Shown piece by piece: positions 32,623-35,005 of a stretch of DNA of 35,005 nt. The DNA lies in the IMG/VR virus record IMGVR_UViG_3300033145_001664, positions 1 to 35,005 of that record. One strand, given 5' to 3'. The translations under genes and the position numbers were made by a program. A model generated the notes under the pieces. It saw only the letters and a list, made by a program, of their open reading frames with translations, ran no database searches and had not been told where the DNA came from. Numbering within the stretch: position 1 is the first letter of the stretch; every line of letters starts with the position of its first letter. This DNA comes from a virus.

Positions 32623-33904
32623 TAGTTATAAAATCCGGATTCGACTCTTCAGTTAATGACTCTTCAATGTTTGCCACTTCAGTAGGTACTCTACTATCAA
32701 CTTCTTTTTCCAAAACTGTAGGTGATTGCCTTCTTCTCGCTGCTTCATTTTTTGCACTAAGCGAATCCCTAGCATTTTTTGCTGCAGGATTTTGTACAGG
32801 TGATAACGCCGAAATTTTAATGTTTGGCCCATCTGATGCTCCAGCGAATATTTTAGCACTATTTCTCATTTCATTTCTTGTAAATGATTGTACGCCTTCG
32901 ATATCCTCCATCCCATGAAGATAATTTCTTAATGTTGGTCTATCAGATTGAAAATTAGTCGTAGTTTCAACTACCATTGTTGAATACAAACTTGTAAAAT
33001 CAATTCTAACATCAACCATTGCTAATTGTTGGTTGAATGATATTTGTTGTTGATCTCCACCTTTTACAATTGTGACATTTGTAATAACAGCAGGATCTAA
33101 TTTATAAATTCCAGCCGATCTAACACGTAAGAAAAATGGCCATTTGAATGTTTTTCCATCATGAGATTGTGGTAACGTCAAAGATAATATTGCTGCAATT
33201 GGACCTAGAATATGTCTTTTTGTTGATAACTTATTTCCTGGATTTGGATTATATAATCGAACAGTTGCTGTATATGATGGAGTGAATCCACTGTTTCTCC
33301 AAATCATCGGAAAGTCTACTCTATTACCACCTAACATTTTATTAATTGTATTTAATGCCCCTCCTAAAAACCGACTTTGTTGCCCAACATTTTGCATCAT
33401 TCTTTCTAACCCCTGTACACCGCTTATTAACCCCTCTGCCCCACTTTTAACCATACCTGCAGCACCACCTTCAACGTCTTCAAACGCCGCCGCCGTTCCG
33501 GCAGCCAACTTTTTTGCACCTTCAGTACCTGTTTCCGAGTTAGTAATTTGAGCTAATTGTTGCATCCCTTGTGAGGCAACATCTGTAAATTTTTGAAGGA
33601 AAGTTTCTCCGTATTCATTTGTAAATGAATCTGTTGGAAAGTTGTCAGCAATAAATGCTAATTTGAGTCCTTTTGTAGGCAGCCGAAACCCATGCCTTTT
33701 TAATATTGATGCATATCTCTCTATTCCTGGTCCGGTGTCTACTCTAAATAATGTTAACCCAGATTCAAAATTAGCAAGACCAGGTATAATTTCTACAACT
33801 GGCATACTATTCAGAATTGCAGTATCGCTTACATGTGATCTTGGTGGCAATCCAAATATACCATTGAATCCTGTTAATTTCATTACGTTTGAGTTATCAG
33901 CCAT
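32615..33904 (-). CDS. Tail-tube/baseplate junction protein, gp48/gp54-like position
   Basis: 429 residues. Residues ~1-110 form a folded domain (NGIFGLPPRSHVSDTAIL, 14-31; FRVDTGPGIERYASILKRHG). A Gly/Ala helical linker (about 120-190) follows, then a beta domain with FPMIWRNSGFTPSYTATVRL (about 198-217), ILGPIAAILSLTLPQSHDGK (233-252), FKWPFFLRVRSAGIYKLDPA and ISFNQQLAMVDVRIDFTSLY. The C-terminal ~90 residues are polar and probably disordered. It lies 11 bases after the tape-measure-like gene, the order seen for T4 genes 29-48, and the beta domain is tube-like, so a baseplate hub cap / tube initiator is likely. Confidence 0.55.
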   Translation of the reverse strand: MADNSNVMKLTGFNGIFGLPPRSHVSDTAILNSMPVVEIIPGLANFESGLTLFRVDTGPGIERYASILKRHGFRLPTKGLKLAFIADNFPTDSFTNEYGETFLQKFTDVASQGMQQLAQITNSETGTEGAKKLAAGTAAAFEDVEGGAAGMVKSGAEGLISGVQGLERMMQNVGQQSRFLGGALNTINKMLGGNRVDFPMIWRNSGFTPSYTATVRLYNPNPGNKLSTKRHILGPIAAILSLTLPQSHDGKTFKWPFFLRVRSAGIYKLDPAVITNVTIVKGGDQQQISFNQQLAMVDVRIDFTSLYSTMVVETTTNFQSDRPTLRNYLHGMEDIEGVQSFTRNEMRNSAKIFAGASDGPNIKISALSPVQNPAAKNARDSLSAKNEAARRRQSPTVLEKEVDSRVPTEVANIEESLTEESNPDFITTT

Positions 33905-33915
33905 TATTTATCTCC

Positions 33916-35004
33916 TTATGTATTACCTGCTGCAAGTGAAGCTGCAAGTGCTTCGCTTCCTGTTGAGTATGATGGTGGTCCTGATGGAAATGGGCTCATA
34001 CCACCACCAACATTTGTGGATGTATTACTTGTGACAACATTGTTTGTTGTAACAACAGTAGTTTTATTTCTTGACTCAGTATTTTTATCACTATTGTCAT
34101 TAAGTTTATTTGTTTGTCTATTCATTCTATCTTCTTCTGCTTTTTGTTTTGCAGCTTCCTCATCTGCATATATTTTAGCAATTTCTGCTGAAGATAATTT
34201 ATCTCGTTGTGCATCTGTAACAAGTGCAGGTTTTCCTTCTAATGCACGTTCAAGACTTTTTGACATATCTCCACTCTGTATAGATTTTACGCTTCGTTTT
34301 GCCCACTTATATGCTTTACCAATAATAGGAAGACCTGATAACCATCCATCCACTACGTTCCCTATATTTTTTAATGCAGCTACCAATCGTGGAATTGGAA
34401 AGAAAAAATCATAGAGCATTTGTTTAAGTTTATCACCAGAGAACATACCTACAAGATTTTTAAATATTCCTGAAATAAATCCTCCAATCATTCCCATGAA
34501 ATTTTTAAATTTTTCCCATATTGCTCCAATCCACCCTGGTCCACTTAATTTTTCATCAATCCAATTCCATACTTTCTTTGCTGCGAATTTTAACACAACA
34601 TTAATACTTTTGATTACCTGACTGACTAATTGAAATGGAAATATTGCGATTTTCCAAATTGCTTTAGCAATATCAGCAATACCAGACATTGACTTTGAGA
34701 TACCTTCTGATAGTTTTGGTCCACCAACGAATCCAAGAATCATTCCAGCTGCACCACCGATAGCACCACCAATTAAAGTTCCGAAACCAGGAACAATCGA
34801 CCCTATTGCTGCTCCAAGTGCACTACCTTTCATTGCTCCAGACATTGCTCCTTTAGCACCGGTATCTGTTCCGCCAATAAAACCTGCAAGACCTCTTACA
34901 ATAAAGTTTCCAACAAAACCTTTTGCATCACCACTCATGATTGCTTGGGCCATATCCCACAGAGCCATACCACCACCAACTACTACCCCGCCAGCAGCTC
35001 CAGC
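33916..35004 (-). CDS. Tape-measure-like protein, C-terminal part (5' end outside window)
   Basis: 363 codons are visible. The frame is open to the window edge (AGAAGGVVVGGG precedes the first Met) and that ATG has no ribosome site, so the gene is cut by the edge and longer in reality. Features: Gly/Ala-rich hydrophobic helices (MKGSALGAAIGSIVPGFGTL, GGAIGGAAGMILGFVGG), several amphipathic Trp-containing helices (IWKIAIFPFQLVSQVI; GAIWEKFKNFMGMIGGFISG), a charged coiled coil (DEEAAKQKAEEDRMNRQ) and a Thr/Asn/Ser-rich end (TSNTSTNVGGGMSPFPSGPP). This is typical of tape-measure C-termini, which enter the host membrane. Transcribed opposite to sheath, tube and baseplate genes. Confidence 0.65.
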   Translation of the reverse strand, partial: AGAAGGVVVGGGMALWDMAQAIMSGDAKGFVGNFIVRGLAGFIGGTDTGAKGAMSGAMKGSALGAAIGSIVPGFGTLIGGAIGGAAGMILGFVGGPKLSEGISKSMSGIADIAKAIWKIAIFPFQLVSQVIKSINVVLKFAAKKVWNWIDEKLSGPGWIGAIWEKFKNFMGMIGGFISGIFKNLVGMFSGDKLKQMLYDFFFPIPRLVAALKNIGNVVDGWLSGLPIIGKAYKWAKRSVKSIQSGDMSKSLERALEGKPALVTDAQRDKLSSAEIAKIYADEEAAKQKAEEDRMNRQTNKLNDNSDKNTESRNKTTVVTTNNVVTSNTSTNVGGGMSPFPSGPPSYSTGSEALAASLAAGNT

Positions 35005-35005
35005 G

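Noticed and set aside
32653-34414. Long open frames antisense to the minus-strand tail genes
   Set aside because: They lack ribosome sites and protein-like composition and mirror the codon pattern of the tail genes on the other strand.
1-35005. CRISPR array, insertion sequence or integrase/attachment site
   Set aside because: No regularly spaced direct repeats, no transposase or recombinase motifs and no terminal inverted repeats were seen.

Overview
This window is a piece of the late/structural region of a large contractile-tailed bacteriophage (myovirus) with an AT-rich genome. The diagnostic genes are a tail sheath (17368-19317), a tail tube (24130-24864), a T4 gp25-like baseplate wedge protein (26664-27110), a baseplate J / T4 gp6-like wedge protein (29018-31498), a gp26-like hub-assembly protein (25693-26484) and, on the other strand at the right edge, a tape-measure-like protein followed by a tail-tube/baseplate junction protein. 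Most genes have clear Shine-Dalgarno sites, are tightly packed and often overlap by 1-4 bases. The host cannot be named from the sequence. A TibC-like heptosyltransferase domain and a lysis set with a 3-TM holin and a spanin-like protein would fit a Gram-negative host, but this is weak evidence.

Layout. 1-2386: 3' part of a multidomain sugar/methyl-transferase. 2465-6604: a small protein, five tandem paralogues sharing an N-terminal 'DGxGxG...NRL' box, and an Ig-like protein, probably fibre or decoration components. 6641-9021: small and scaffold-like proteins and two adjacent SPRY-domain proteins. 9033-10480: probable lysis cassette (DUF5675, 3-TM holin, spanin-like). 10494-16438: HD-domain protein, structural proteins, a large baseplate/fibre protein with three C-terminal repeats, a metallophosphoesterase and a His-rich zinc-ribbon protein. 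16581-19317: tail protein and sheath. 19425-20384: HNH homing endonuclease. 20434-23441: a five-gene operon on the opposite strand. 23580-32622: HAD phosphatase, tail tube, baseplate genes. 32615-35005: two minus-strand tail genes, the last cut by the window edge.

The most unusual part is the minus-strand cassette between sheath and tube. It encodes a SPASM-type radical SAM enzyme, immediately followed by two small proteins that differ in their bodies but share the same 18-residue N-terminal box (M-[KR]-F-K-x-D-x-V-T-N-S-S-S-x-S-F-I-V), flanked by two membrane-anchored proteins. The genes overlap or nearly touch, so they probably act together. An N-terminal serine-rich tag modified by the radical SAM enzyme is my inference, not something known to me.

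A second pattern is a short intergenic motif, TTAGAACAAA followed by an A/T run (often ATATAAAA), present nine times, always in the plus orientation and always in gaps upstream of plus-strand genes; seven copies lie about 28-50 nt before a start codon. It looks like a phage-specific promoter or RNA element. At the homing endonuclease one copy forms the loop of a perfect 15-bp hairpin that hides the ribosome binding site. Other points are a likely +1 (or -2) translational frameshift after the gp26-like gene, and a duplicated Cys-pair module shared by two baseplate-region proteins. I saw no tRNA of canonical shape, no CRISPR array and no insertion sequence. No gene-free stretch exceeds 300 bases; the longest (15342-15601, 260 bases) holds a hairpin, a GC-richer 77-nt segment that may be a mini-ORF or structured RNA, a promoter-like element and motif copies.
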